From NCBI GenBank assembly GCA_963693035.2, contig CAXMMQ010000010.1, positions 191,049 to 255,048 of the forward strand: DNA of 64,000 nucleotides, written 5' to 3'. Source of the stretch: Lichenicoccus sp963693035. GTDB lineage: Bacteria > Pseudomonadota > Alphaproteobacteria > Acetobacterales > Acetobacteraceae. Shown here piece by piece: positions 18,109 to 27,078 of this stretch. How positions within the stretch are numbered: the first letter of the stretch is position 1; the number at the start of each line of letters is the position of its first letter. Under the pieces are notes generated by a model. That model did not search any database and was not told the origin of the DNA. It saw nothing but the letters and a program-made list of their open reading frames with translations. A program made the position numbers and the translations under genes.

Positions 18109-19380
18109 ATGACGGTGTCGCCCCGCATGCGCCGCATGCGTGTTACAGCGCTCGTCCTGCTTATGGTCGCCGGCACCGTGAACTATCTCGACCGTTCGGC
18201 TCTCTCGATCGGGAATTCGGCGATTCGCCACGACCTGCACCTGTCCGACATCCAGATGGGCCTGCTGCTCTCGGCCTTTGAACTTGCCTACGGTGTAGCG
18301 CAGTTGCCGATCGGCATCCTGATCGACCGGTACGGCCCACGCCGCATCCTCGGCGGCGGGCTGGTGCTGTGGTCGGCCGCGCAGATGGCGGCCGGCTTCG
18401 TCGGCAGCCTGGGACAGTTCGTCACCGCACGCGCGGCACTTGGGATCGGCGAGAGCCCGATGTATCTCGCCGGCACCAAGGTCTTCACCAACTGGTATCC
18501 GCCGCCTGAGCGCGCCTGGCCGATCGGCCTGTTCAACGCCTCCTCTGCGCTGGGGCCGACAATCGCACCGGCGCTGCTCACCGTGCTGCTGCTCGCCTAT
18601 GGCTGGCGTCCGATGTTTATCCTGATCGGCGTCTGTGGCATCGCCATCGCGCTGCTCTGGGAGCTGCTCTATCGCGACCCCGCCCATGCCGGTCTTGAGG
18701 CTGGCGAACTGACCGCCATCGGAAGCTGGGACGATAGTTCGGCGGGCGACCATGCCGCCGGCGCCTGGCCGGTGCTGTTCCGCCAGGCCACGACCTGGGG
18801 AATGGCGTTCGGCTTCTTCGGGGTGATCTACCTGACCTGGCTCTACGGCACCTGGCTGCCGGACTATCTCGAGCGCGTGCGCCATCTCAGCGTGCAGGCG
18901 GCCGGCCTGTGGACCGCGGTGCCGCAGGCCTGCGGTTTCCTGGGCGCTGTGTTGGGCGGGGCTGCATCCCGCCAGTTGAGCCGGCGCGGCATGGCGCCGG
19001 TCGCCTCCTGCAAGGTGCCGCTGGTCGCCGGCATGCTGGTCACCGCCGCCTGCACCGCGGGCGCTGCCATCGTGCAGGGCACGGCGCCCGCCATCGCGCT
19101 GATCAGCGTCGCCCTGTTCGCCGCCACCCTGGCCTCCTCCTGCGGCTGGGCGATGGCGGCGGTGGCCACCAGCCCCGACAAGGTGGCCACCCTGGAGGCG
19201 ATCCAGAATATCGGAGGATCGCTCGGCGGCGCCTGTGCGCCGGCCATCACCGGCGGCGTGGTGCAGGTCACCGGTTCGTTCACGCCGGCGCTGCTGCTGG
19301 CAGCCGGGATCGCCGTGCTCTCCGCCGCGATCTACGGAATTGCGGTGCGCGAGCCGCACGCCCGAGCAACCGCATTCTAG
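18109..19380 (+). CDS. MFS transporter, anion:cation symporter-like
   Basis: A 423-residue twelve-helix transporter of the major facilitator superfamily. Helix 1 has GTVNYLDRSALSIGNSAI, the loop 2-3 signature reads GILIDRYGPRRILGGG, and the general layout matches the anion:cation symporter branch that takes up sugar acids and similar carboxylates. It is followed after 12 bases by a 3-hydroxyacid dehydrogenase, a common pairing of carboxylate uptake with oxidation. The start was chosen as the ATG at 18109; MRRMRV a few codons later is possible. Confidence 0.88.
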   Translation: MTVSPRMRRMRVTALVLLMVAGTVNYLDRSALSIGNSAIRHDLHLSDIQMGLLLSAFELAYGVAQLPIGILIDRYGPRRILGGGLVLWSAAQMAAGFVGSLGQFVTARAALGIGESPMYLAGTKVFTNWYPPPERAWPIGLFNASSALGPTIAPALLTVLLLAYGWRPMFILIGVCGIAIALLWELLYRDPAHAGLEAGELTAIGSWDDSSAGDHAAGAWPVLFRQATTWGMAFGFFGVIYLTWLYGTWLPDYLERVRHLSVQAAGLWTAVPQACGFLGAVLGGAASRQLSRRGMAPVASCKVPLVAGMLVTAACTAGAAIVQGTAPAIALISVALFAATLASSCGWAMAAVATSPDKVATLEAIQNIGGSLGGACAPAITGGVVQVTGSFTPALLLAAGIAVLSAAIYGIAVREPHARATAF

Positions 19381-19392
19381 GAAGGATCCGCA

Positions 19393-20277
19393 ATGAAGAT
19401 CGGTTTCGTGGGCCTGGGCCCGATGGGCACGCCGATGGCCGGACGCCTGCTCGAGGCCGGGCACAGCCTCGCCGTGTTCAACCGCACGCAGGCCAAGGCG
19501 GACGAGCTGGTGGCGCGTGGCGCCCGGCGGGCCGGCAGTCCCGCGGAGGCAGCACGGGACGCCGGGATCGTGTTCTCGATGCTGGCGAACGATGCGGCGG
19601 TCGAGAGCCTGAGCTTCGGCGAGAACGGCATCCTCGCCGGGCTGGCAAAGGATGCCGTGCACGTCTCGACCAGCACGATCTCGCCGGACCTCTCCACCCG
19701 GCTGCAGCGGGCGCACGCCGAGCATGGTCAGCTCTACGCGGCGGCGACTGTGCTCGGCCGTCCGCCGGCCGCAGCATCCGGCGAGCTGTACATCGTGCTG
19801 GCCGGCGCCGACGACGCGCGCAGCCGGATCGCGGCACCGCTGGCGACGCTCGGCCAGCGCGTCTTCGATATCGGCGAGGATCCGGCGCAGGCGAACCTCG
19901 TGAAGCTGTCTCTGAACTTCATGATCTTCTCGACGATCGAACAGATGTCCGAGATGTTCGCGCTCAACGACAAGGGCGGCATCGCACCCGCCACCCTGTT
20001 CGAGATCATGACCAACAGTTTCTTCACCGCATCCGTGCACAAGAACTATGGCCGCATCATTGTCGAGCAGCGCTTCGACCCGCCGGGCGTCGCGGTTCCG
20101 CTCGCCATGAAGGACAACCGGCTGCTGCTGGAAGCCGCCGCTTCCATGGCGGTGCCGGTTCCGATGGCCTCCCTGCTGCGCGACCGCTATCTGGCAATGA
20201 TCGCCAAGGGCGAGGCCGGCCTCGACTTCGCAGCGCTCTCCCGGCGTTCGCGCGACGATGCCGGGCTGCCGGTCTGA
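19393..20277 (+). CDS. NAD(P)-dependent 3-hydroxyacid dehydrogenase (HIBADH family)
   Basis: A 294-residue beta-hydroxyacid dehydrogenase. The N-terminal Rossmann motif GFVGLGPMGTPMAGRLL with the following FNRT suggests NADP(H) preference. The substrate segment STSTISPDLSTRL and the catalytic lysine in NLVKLSLNFM are present. The usual DAPVSGG loop is replaced by AATVLGRPPAAASGELY, which points to the branch that acts on small hydroxyacids other than 3-hydroxyisobutyrate (L-threonate or tartronate-like). A ribosome site (AGGA) precedes the ATG. It lies 12 bases after the MFS transporter, so it probably oxidises or reduces the imported compound. Confidence 0.87.
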   Translation: MKIGFVGLGPMGTPMAGRLLEAGHSLAVFNRTQAKADELVARGARRAGSPAEAARDAGIVFSMLANDAAVESLSFGENGILAGLAKDAVHVSTSTISPDLSTRLQRAHAEHGQLYAAATVLGRPPAAASGELYIVLAGADDARSRIAAPLATLGQRVFDIGEDPAQANLVKLSLNFMIFSTIEQMSEMFALNDKGGIAPATLFEIMTNSFFTASVHKNYGRIIVEQRFDPPGVAVPLAMKDNRLLLEAAASMAVPVPMASLLRDRYLAMIAKGEAGLDFAALSRRSRDDAGLPV

Positions 20278-20291
20278 CTTAGGGCTGCAGC

Positions 20292-21926
20292 CTACACGAT
20301 CTCCGCCAGCCGCTCGAACAGCCGCGCCACCGCTTCCGCACCCGGATCGGTGACACCGTCGAGATTGGCCTGTGGCACATAGGCCGCACGCCCGGCGCGC
20401 GCGATCATCGCCTGTGTTGCCCGGGCACCCTGCCGCGCCGCGGCGGCAGCATCCTGCATCGTGCCTGAGCCGCGCAACGCCAGCAGCGCCGGCTCGAGCG
20501 CGTCGATCAGCGTCCTGTCTCCGACATCGGCGCCGCCGTTTCGCTTCATTCCGACGAGGCCCGCCTCGAACGCGGCGGTCCAGTCCAGGTCGGCTGCCAG
20601 CGCGTTGCCGGCCGCGGTGAACAAGGTCCCCATCAGCACGCCGCTCGACCCGCCGGCACGCCGTTGCAGCAATGCACCGATGCGTCGGAGCAGGGCGGCA
20701 CCATCCGCATAGGGCAGGTCGTCCAGGTGCCGGCGGACGCTGTCGGCCGCCTGGGCGAAGGTGGTCCCTGTATCGCCGTCTCCGACCCGCGCATCCAGCG
20801 CGTTGAGGTCGCTCTCGATCGAGGCGAACACCGCGCAGCCTGCCGCGACCAGCGCCCGCACCGCCGGCGCGCTCGACGGCGCCGGCACCTGAGCCTCCAG
20901 GCCGGCCGGAACCGGCATCAGGACGGCCGCGCCGCCTGAGCGCGCCTGCTGCCAGCCGATCGGGGCCGCCGGGGCCAGCAGCAGCGCCTCGCGCGCCGCA
21001 TCCAGTTCCAGCAGGGAGATCGAGAAGCCGGTCATGTCCAGCGAGGTCATGAACGAGCCCGGCCCGATCACCTGCGCCAGCTCGGGCGCTGGCACCGTCC
21101 GGCGCACGCTGCCCATCAGGATCGCCATCTCGAGGGGCGGCGTACTGCCCAGATTGTTGAGCAGCAGGGCATGGCGGGCGCCCGGCCGGTGTCCGCGTGA
21201 CCGCAGCCGCTCGAAGGCCCGGGCGACCAGCCTGTCGGCGCTGTCCATCGGGATCAGCGCGGCGCCCGGCTCGCCATGGATGCCGAGGCCGATTTCCGCG
21301 TCGCGTGCGCCGAGCCGGGTCGATGGCTCCGAGCCGGGCGGCGTGCAGACCGACAGCGAGAGCCCGATCGACCGCACGTGCAAAGCCGCATCGCGTGCCA
21401 CCGCCGCCACCGCCTCGAGCGGCTGGCCGGCCTCCGCCGCGGCACCCGCCAGCTTGTGCACGAAAAGCGTTCCGGCCAGCCCGCGTGCGCCGACGTCTTC
21501 CGCCAGTGCCACGTCGTCGGCAACGATGACCATCTCGACGGCGTGTCCCGCAGCGCGCGCCTGCTCGGCAGCGAGGCCGAAATTCAGCCGGTCGCCGGTA
21601 TAGTTCTTCACGATCAGCAGGCAGCCGGCCGGACCCGTCACCGCCAGGATGGCGGCCAGCACCGCATCCACGCTCGGGGAGGCGAAGATGTCGCCGCACA
21701 CGGCGGCGGTCAGCATGCCCTGGCCCACGAAGCCGGCATGCGCGGGTTCATGGCCGGACCCGCCACCGGACACCAGCGCGACGCCGTTCCGCCGCCAGTC
21801 CTGCCGCAGCACGACGTTGATGTCGGGGTCGTCGAGGCGGCAGAGCAGGCCTCCCGCCGATCCGGCCAGCAGCCCATCGATGGCGTCTCGGACGACCGTC
21901 GCACGGTCGTTGATGAAGCGTTTCAT
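20292..21926 (-). CDS. ATP-dependent dihydroxyacetone kinase, DhaK-DhaL fusion
   Basis: A 544-residue single-chain kinase that phosphorylates dihydroxyacetone or a related keto-sugar using ATP. The DhaK domain (about 1-320) has SGGGSGHEPAHAGFVG and the histidine that binds the substrate carbonyl covalently in GLGIHGEPG (near residue 215). The DhaL domain (about 350-540) has DARVGDGDTGTTFA with the Mg-binding aspartates. The start is the ATG giving MKRFINDRATVV, which matches the family; an ATG 102 bases upstream would add a non-family leader. It converges with the MFS-dehydrogenase pair. Erythrulose kinases have the same fold, so a C4 substrate is possible. Confidence 0.9.
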   Translation of the reverse strand: MKRFINDRATVVRDAIDGLLAGSAGGLLCRLDDPDINVVLRQDWRRNGVALVSGGGSGHEPAHAGFVGQGMLTAAVCGDIFASPSVDAVLAAILAVTGPAGCLLIVKNYTGDRLNFGLAAEQARAAGHAVEMVIVADDVALAEDVGARGLAGTLFVHKLAGAAAEAGQPLEAVAAVARDAALHVRSIGLSLSVCTPPGSEPSTRLGARDAEIGLGIHGEPGAALIPMDSADRLVARAFERLRSRGHRPGARHALLLNNLGSTPPLEMAILMGSVRRTVPAPELAQVIGPGSFMTSLDMTGFSISLLELDAAREALLLAPAAPIGWQQARSGGAAVLMPVPAGLEAQVPAPSSAPAVRALVAAGCAVFASIESDLNALDARVGDGDTGTTFAQAADSVRRHLDDLPYADGAALLRRIGALLQRRAGGSSGVLMGTLFTAAGNALAADLDWTAAFEAGLVGMKRNGGADVGDRTLIDALEPALLALRGSGTMQDAAAAARQGARATQAMIARAGRAAYVPQANLDGVTDPGAEAVARLFERLAEIV

Positions 21927-22048
21927 GACCCGCTCACGCCGCCCCTGGCGGACGAGGCCGCTGCCTTCTGCTGGGCCTTGGACTTCGCTGGCATGATCCG
22001 ACGCTCCATGCTGTTCCTGGAACATCACGCAGCAGCACCGGTACCAGT

Positions 22049-22143
22049 TTTTTCAGCTGCCCAGGGCTTTTTCAGATGCCCAGGGCTTTTTCAGGTGCCC
22101 AGGGCTTTTTCAGGTGCTCAGGGCTTTTTCAGGTGCTCAGGGC
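22049..22143 (-). repeat. 19-bp tandem repeat, five copies, at the 3' end of recO
   Basis: Five head-to-tail 19-bp units, on the minus strand GCCCTGAGCACCTGAAAAA, with one or two substitutions in the copies farthest from recO. The first unit contains the last four sense codons and the TGA stop of recO. The array therefore looks like repeated duplication of the recO 3' terminus into the recO-dhaK spacer. Each copy carries an A5 run and a TGA. Confidence 0.96.
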
Positions 22144-22872
22144 CTCGATGATTTCCTGCAGTCGCGTGCGAGCCGCTGGCACCGGCTGGTGCCGGGCGCC
22201 GAACGCGTCGCGCGCCAGGAAATGCCCGGTCAGACGTAGCCCGTCGCACCACGAGGCCGGATCACCCGGCTCCTGATCCTCGATCAGCAGCCGCGGCAAG
22301 GGCAGCAGGCGATCCCGCCACTCGCCTGCGCCGGCCTCGGAGACGCCGCGGCCGCTGCGTGGCGAAACGAACTTCAGGTCGGCCGCCTCGCCCGTCACCG
22401 CGCAGGCGGACAGGTCGAGGCCGTAGCCGAGATCGGCGAGCAGTACCGCCTCCCAGCGGATCAGCGCCGCCGGCCCATCGCGGGCGGCGTCGTCGGGATC
22501 CAGGCTGAGCAGGGTCAGCAGACCGACCAGACCGTCGAACACACGCGGATGCGGTTCGCGCTCCGGCAGGGCGCCGTCGGCCACCGCGCAACAGGCCGAC
22601 AGCAGCGCCAGCGGCAGGCGATGCTGGAGGATGCGCGCTGCCGACGGATGTACCAGTTCGGCGGTGAGGTTGCCGAGCTGCTCGGGCAGCCGGGCGAACC
22701 AGCGCGCCGATATGAGGTTGCCGGCCTGCCAGAGTGCCGCGTTCTTGCGCGAGGCACCGCCGCGAACGAGTCCGCGATAGGCGCCATGTTCGCCGGTCAG
22801 GACATGCGCCACGACGGCGCTTTCGCCATAGGGCGCTGCAGAAAGCACAAGGGCGGAAGCTTCCCACTCCAT
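22129..22872 (-). CDS. recO: DNA repair protein RecO
   Basis: A 247-residue recombination mediator that, with RecR, loads RecA onto SSB-coated single-stranded DNA and anneals complementary strands. The N-terminal OB fold begins EWEASALVLSAAPYGESAV and continues GEHGAYRGLVRGG; the C-terminal helical part includes RWEAVLLADLGYGLDLSACA and the short stretch GDPASWCDGLRLTGHFLARD. It lies 39 bases downstream of tsf on the same strand. Its last codons (EALST and TGA) fall inside the first unit of a five-copy 19-bp repeat. Confidence 0.93.
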   Translation of the reverse strand: MEWEASALVLSAAPYGESAVVAHVLTGEHGAYRGLVRGGASRKNAALWQAGNLISARWFARLPEQLGNLTAELVHPSAARILQHRLPLALLSACCAVADGALPEREPHPRVFDGLVGLLTLLSLDPDDAARDGPAALIRWEAVLLADLGYGLDLSACAVTGEAADLKFVSPRSGRGVSEAGAGEWRDRLLPLPRLLIEDQEPGDPASWCDGLRLTGHFLARDAFGARHQPVPAARTRLQEIIEALST

Positions 22873-22911
22873 GGATGCCCCCGCCTTTTGCCCAAATGAA
22901 CTCCTGCCTGA

Positions 22912-23838
22912 TCAGGCCGGGTCAGGATCCTTCTTCACGCCTGACGCCGCAGCGACCTCGGCGGCGAAGTCGCTGCTCTCCTTTTCGATGCCCTCGCCGA
23001 GCTTGAAGCGGTCGAACGCCGCCAGTCTGGCGCCGGCCTTCTGCACCACCGCCTTCACCCGGCTCTCGCCGTCATGCACCCAGACCTGCTCGAGCAGCAC
23101 GACCTCCTCGTAGAACTTGCGCAGCTGGCCATCGACCATCTTCTCGATGATCGCGTCGGGCTTGCCGGTGGCACGCGCCTTTTCCGTCAGCACCGCGCGC
23201 TCACGCTCCAGCGCCGCCGGATCGACGGCATCGACGTCGAGCGCGCTCGGGCTGGTCGCCGCGACATGCATGCCGATCTGGCGGCCGAGCAGCTCGAGCG
23301 CATCGCTCTCGCTCGGCGCCTCGATCGCCGCCAGCACGCCGATCTTGCCCAGGCCCGGACGCAGCGCGCCATGCACATAGGTCGCGACCACGCCAGACGG
23401 CACACGCAGAACGCGCGCGCGGCGCAGCGACATGTTCTCGCCGATGGTCGCGATCAGGTGGGTGATCTCGTCGGCGACGCTGCGCCCGGTCGGCAGCAAG
23501 GCGGTCTTGATCGCCTCGAGATCGTCGCCGATCTGCAGCGCGATCTGCGCCACGCTCTCGACAAACGATTGGAAGCTCTCGTTGCGCGCCACGAAGTCGG
23601 TCTCGGCATTGACCTCGACCATGGCAGCGATGCGCGGACCGGAGGCAACGCCAACCAGCCCTTCGGCGGCGACCCGCCCGAATTTCTTGGCGGCGGCGGC
23701 CAGGCCCTTCTTGCGCAGCCAGTCGCTGGCCTGCTCGACGTCGCCGCCGGTCTCGTTCAGCGCCTTCTTGCAGTCCATCATGCCCGCGCCGGTCTTCTCG
23801 CGCAGGTCCTTCACCAGGGCAGCGGTGATCTCGGCCAT
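22912..23838 (-). CDS. tsf: Translation elongation factor Ts
   Basis: A 308-residue nucleotide exchange factor for EF-Tu. The N-terminal UBA-like domain contains LREKTGAGMMDCKKALNE, and the core includes NAETDFVARNESFQSFV, both strong family signatures. The C-terminal coiled-coil and dimer region continues to KPDAIIEKMVDGQLRKFY. It follows rpsB after 118 bases, the classical rpsB-tsf arrangement, but is followed by recO and a kinase gene instead of the common pyrH-frr. GAGGAGAGAGG upstream serves as ribosome site. Confidence 0.98.
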   Translation of the reverse strand: MAEITAALVKDLREKTGAGMMDCKKALNETGGDVEQASDWLRKKGLAAAAKKFGRVAAEGLVGVASGPRIAAMVEVNAETDFVARNESFQSFVESVAQIALQIGDDLEAIKTALLPTGRSVADEITHLIATIGENMSLRRARVLRVPSGVVATYVHGALRPGLGKIGVLAAIEAPSESDALELLGRQIGMHVAATSPSALDVDAVDPAALERERAVLTEKARATGKPDAIIEKMVDGQLRKFYEEVVLLEQVWVHDGESRVKAVVQKAGARLAAFDRFKLGEGIEKESSDFAAEVAAASGVKKDPDPA

Positions 23839-23956
23839 CGGCCTCTCTCCTCAAGCACGGATCACGCCCTGCCGACGAACCGGCCGGGCGTGATCACGGC
23901 TTCGACAAATTCAACCGGAACGCGCGATCGCGTCCCGGCGCTGGTTCAGGTCCGGC

Positions 23957-24826
23957 TCACTCCGCCGGAGCGGCGTGGGCCTCGGCGACCGGAACCTCGG
24001 CGGCATGGATCCCGGACGCCGGGGCTGAAGCATCACCCTGGCCGGGCACGTCACCCTGCAGCTCTGCGGCCGAGACCTCGGGCGCCATCTCGATCGGCAG
24101 CTCCTCGGCAGCACCGTAATCCTGGCCCGACGCGCCAAGCTCGGCGCTGATGCCGTCCAGCACCGCGGAGGCGATCAGGTCGCAATACATGGTGATGGCG
24201 CGGATCGCATCGTCGTTGCCCGGGATCGGGTAGGTCACGCCGACCGGATCCGAGTTGCTGTCGAGCACCGCGATCACCGGGATGCCGAGCTTGGTGGCTT
24301 CCTCGACCGCCAACTTCTCCTTGTTGGTGTCGATGATGAACAGGATGTCCGGCAGGCCGCCCATCTCCTTGATGCCGCCCAGCGAGCGCTCCAGCTTCTC
24401 CTGGTCGCGGGTGATCTCCAGGATCTCCTTCTTGGTAAGGCCCTGGGTGTCGCCAGAGAGCATCTCCTCGATCTGGCGCAAGCGCTTGATCGAGCCGGTG
24501 ATGGTCTTCCAGTTGGTCAGCATGCCACCGAGCCAGCGATGGTTGACGTAATACTGGCCGCAGCGCTTGGCCGCATCCGCCACATGCTCCGAGGCGGCAC
24601 GCTTGGTGCCGACGAACAGCACGCGTCCGCCATTGGCGACCGTGTCACGCACCGCGCGCAGCGCGCGATCCAGCATCGGCACGGTCTGCTGCAGGTCGAT
24701 GATGTGGACCTGGTTGCGGATGCCGAACAGGTACGGCGCCATCCGGGGGTTCCAGCGGCGGGTGTGGTGGCCGAAATGGACACCGGCTTCGAGAAGCTGA
24801 CGGAGCGTATAGTCGGGCATCGCCAT
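23957..24826 (-). CDS. rpsB: 30S ribosomal protein S2
   Basis: A 289-residue S2 protein, needed for binding of S1 to the small subunit. Signatures: LLEAGVHFGHHTRRWNPRM, LFVGTKRAASEHVADAA and PDILFIIDTNKEKLAVEEA. The last 50 or so residues are an Ala/Glu-rich acidic tail beyond the S2 core. The start is the ATG giving MAMPDYTLRQ, with AGGAAAGG upstream; a second ATG is two codons further on. It heads the rpsB-tsf operon and is divergent from the FAH-family gene, with about 196 bases that should contain the ribosomal promoter. Confidence 0.98.
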   Translation of the reverse strand: MAMPDYTLRQLLEAGVHFGHHTRRWNPRMAPYLFGIRNQVHIIDLQQTVPMLDRALRAVRDTVANGGRVLFVGTKRAASEHVADAAKRCGQYYVNHRWLGGMLTNWKTITGSIKRLRQIEEMLSGDTQGLTKKEILEITRDQEKLERSLGGIKEMGGLPDILFIIDTNKEKLAVEEATKLGIPVIAVLDSNSDPVGVTYPIPGNDDAIRAITMYCDLIASAVLDGISAELGASGQDYGAAEELPIEMAPEVSAAELQGDVPGQGDASAPASGIHAAEVPVAEAHAAPAE

Positions 24827-25022
24827 CGGCGTGTCCTTTCCTTCTGGTTGTGCCTCCGCGGGGCTATTGTCCATCCGGACACCAGAGCCGCCCCGCGTGC
24901 GAATTTTCCGACGGGCCATGCCTTGGGGCACAGCCTCGCGGACGGCGCCATATGGCCGGGTTATGCGCCGAAAGCAAGCGCTGGGGAGGTGCGGGCCAAA
25001 GCCGATCTGATATGCTCCGGGC

Positions 25023-25718
25023 ATGAGCCAGACCACCGTGATCCCGGTCCCGCCCGCCATCCTGCTGCCGACCACGATCGGCGCCGCTTTTCCGGTGCGC
25101 CGGGTCTATTGCGTCGGCCGGAACTACGCCGAGCATGCGCGCGAGATGGGGGCCGACCCCGACCGCGAGCCGCCATTCTTCTTCAGCAAGCCGTCCGACG
25201 CGCTGCTGGCGGGCGGTGCGGACATGCCCTACCCGCCCGGCACCGACGAGTTGCACCACGAGATCGAGCTGGTGGCGGCCTTGCGTTCCGGCGGCAGCGA
25301 CATCGCCGTGGAGGACGCGCTGGACCATGTGTGGGGCTACGGCGTCGGCCTCGACATGACCCGTCGCGACATCCAGGCGACTGCCAAGAAGCAGGGCCGC
25401 CCCTGGGACATGGCCAAGGGGTTCGACCACTCGGCCCCGATCGGGCTGCTGGTGCCGGCGGCGGATGTCGGGGAGGCCGGGCGCGGGGCGATCACGCTGC
25501 GGGTGAATGGCGTCATCCGCCAGCAGGGCGACATCGGCGACATGATCTGGCCGCTCGCCGAGACCATCATGTTTCTCTCGCGCCTGGTGCGGCTGCAGGC
25601 GGGCGACCTGATTTTCACCGGTACGCCGGCGGGCGTCGGCCCGGTCCAACGCGGCGACCTGCTGGAAGGCCATGTGCATGGCATCGGTGACGTGAAGGTC
25701 CGGATCAGCGGTCTCTAG
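25023..25718 (+). CDS. Fumarylacetoacetate hydrolase-family protein
   Basis: A 231-residue enzyme of the FAH superfamily, which uses a divalent metal to hydrolyse or decarboxylate acylpyruvates and related keto acids. The N-terminal VYCVGRNYAEHAREMG, the metal ligands in HHEIELVAAL, and the DMTRRDIQ and VRLQAGDLIFTGTPAGVG segments match the acylpyruvase/oxaloacetate decarboxylase-like (FAHD1) group. It stands alone between the rpsB promoter and the photolyase-like gene. The substrate cannot be fixed from sequence. Confidence 0.9.
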   Translation: MSQTTVIPVPPAILLPTTIGAAFPVRRVYCVGRNYAEHAREMGADPDREPPFFFSKPSDALLAGGADMPYPPGTDELHHEIELVAALRSGGSDIAVEDALDHVWGYGVGLDMTRRDIQATAKKQGRPWDMAKGFDHSAPIGLLVPAADVGEAGRGAITLRVNGVIRQQGDIGDMIWPLAETIMFLSRLVRLQAGDLIFTGTPAGVGPVQRGDLLEGHVHGIGDVKVRISGL

Positions 25719-25749
25719 GGCCGGAACGCCGCCGCATGGACGACCTCAC

Positions 25750-26892
25750 CTAGCCGAGGGACATCGTGCGCATGATCTCCGGGATCGCGGTCTTCACCTG
25801 GAAATAGCCGCGTGTCGCGTGGGGCCAGGTCAACTCGTCCCATCCCCGACGCACCCGCAGGCAGCCCGGTGGCAGGGCATTGGCGGATGGCCCGACCGGT
25901 GTCCAGGCGGTGACGACCGGCAGCCCGTCCTCCCACCCAGGCGCCGTCACTGCCGCGCCGCAGCCGAAATGCTGTCCGGCCCGCGCCAGCGCATCCGCCA
26001 TGGCCTCCCGGTCGGCTTGCCGCACCTGTTCGGAGGCATCGGGTGCATGCGCGACCAGTCCGCCGACGCGTACGACCCGAGCCCGGCCCAGCTTCAGGCT
26101 CTCCGGGTGCAGGTCGTCCAGGTGCAGAAGCAGTGCGACGTCTCCGGCCGGCGCGGGATCTGCGGGCCGCAGCCTTGCCAGGGTGGGCGGGTCGATTTCC
26201 TGCAAGGGCTCGGGCTTCTCGTTCAGGTCCCTCGGCGAGAACCGGCCGTCGGTGTAGCGCCGGATGTTCTCCGCTCGGGCGGCGTAGGCCTTGCCGCGGG
26301 TATGCAGCCCGGCCACTCAGCGCCAGGACAGGGTATTGCTGGCCGGATCCCCGTCCAGCAGATGTCGCAGGAAGAAGTCGGCACCGAGCACCCACGGCAG
26401 GCGAAGGGTGAACACCCAGATCGATGCGAACCACATCCGCGCATGGTTGTGCAGCCAGCCGTTGTCCACGAGTTCGCGGGCCCAGTCGTCGAAACCGTCG
26501 ATCCCGGTGTTACCCGCGACCGCGTTCTCGAAGCCCCGCCGCAGGCCGGCATTCGCGGCGATGCGCTCGCGTTCGGCCCCCACTGCCTCCATGTAGCGGG
26601 TCCAGGCCGACGGGTGGGTTTCCAGGTGGCCCTTGAAGTAGGACCGCCAGAAGACTTCCTCGACGAATTTCCCCGCCTTCCCGGGACCGTGAGCCGCCAG
26701 GGCAGCCCCGGCTACCTCCTCCTCGAGAAGCAGCCGGCGGCGCAGGTATGGCGACAGGACGGCCGTGGTGGCCGTCCCCTTCGGTCCCAGGTCGGTATTC
26801 CGATGCGCCGCGTAGGCATCGCCCAAGCGAGGCACGACTGCCACCAGATGATCAAGTGCCGCGTTTCGGGTGAGGACGGGTTTGAAGGTCAT
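25750..26892 (-). pseudogene. FAD-binding photolyase/cryptochrome-like gene with an internal TGA
   Basis: Encodes the FAD-binding helical domain of a photolyase/cryptochrome-like protein without an N-terminal antenna domain. Family sequence runs continuously across an in-frame TGA at 26317-26319: upstream FVEEVFWRSYFKGHLE, WLHNHARMWFASIWVFTL and DGDPASNTLSWR, downstream VAGLHTRGKAYAARAENIR and RYTDGRF. The expected residue at the stop is the conserved Trp of SWRW, so TGG has become TGA (codon 192 counted from MTFKP; 191 residues before, 188 after). A GTG directly follows the stop and could allow reinitiation, but a split protein is doubtful. An alternative start nine bases upstream (26901) exists. 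Confidence 0.85.
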
Positions 26893-27078
26893 CGCCCCCA
26901 TATGGGAGATCCTCAGCGCGATGGCACGTAATCGACCGACGACCGTCTCCCCGCCCGGACGTCTCGGAGCGGCACTTGCCGGGCGAGTTGCTCGTCGACC
27001 GATCGCTGTCGACACGACCTGTGCAGAACGCGACGATCCCTCAAGCCAACGCAACCACAACCTCGAAAACTCGCAGCG

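Noticed and set aside
17770..21699. A 1309-codon open frame on the minus strand across the MFS, dehydrogenase and kinase genes
   Set aside because: It is Arg/Gly/Ala-rich, without family motifs, and runs antisense or out of frame to clear genes. Such long empty frames are expected at this GC content.
22049..22143. CRISPR array
   Set aside because: The 19-bp units are directly abutting with no spacers, there are no cas genes, and the unit is part of recO.
26317..26319. Selenocysteine or programmed UGA recoding in the photolyase-like gene
   Set aside because: The expected residue is Trp rather than Cys, no specific downstream stem-loop was recognised, and TGA is used as an ordinary stop throughout the window.
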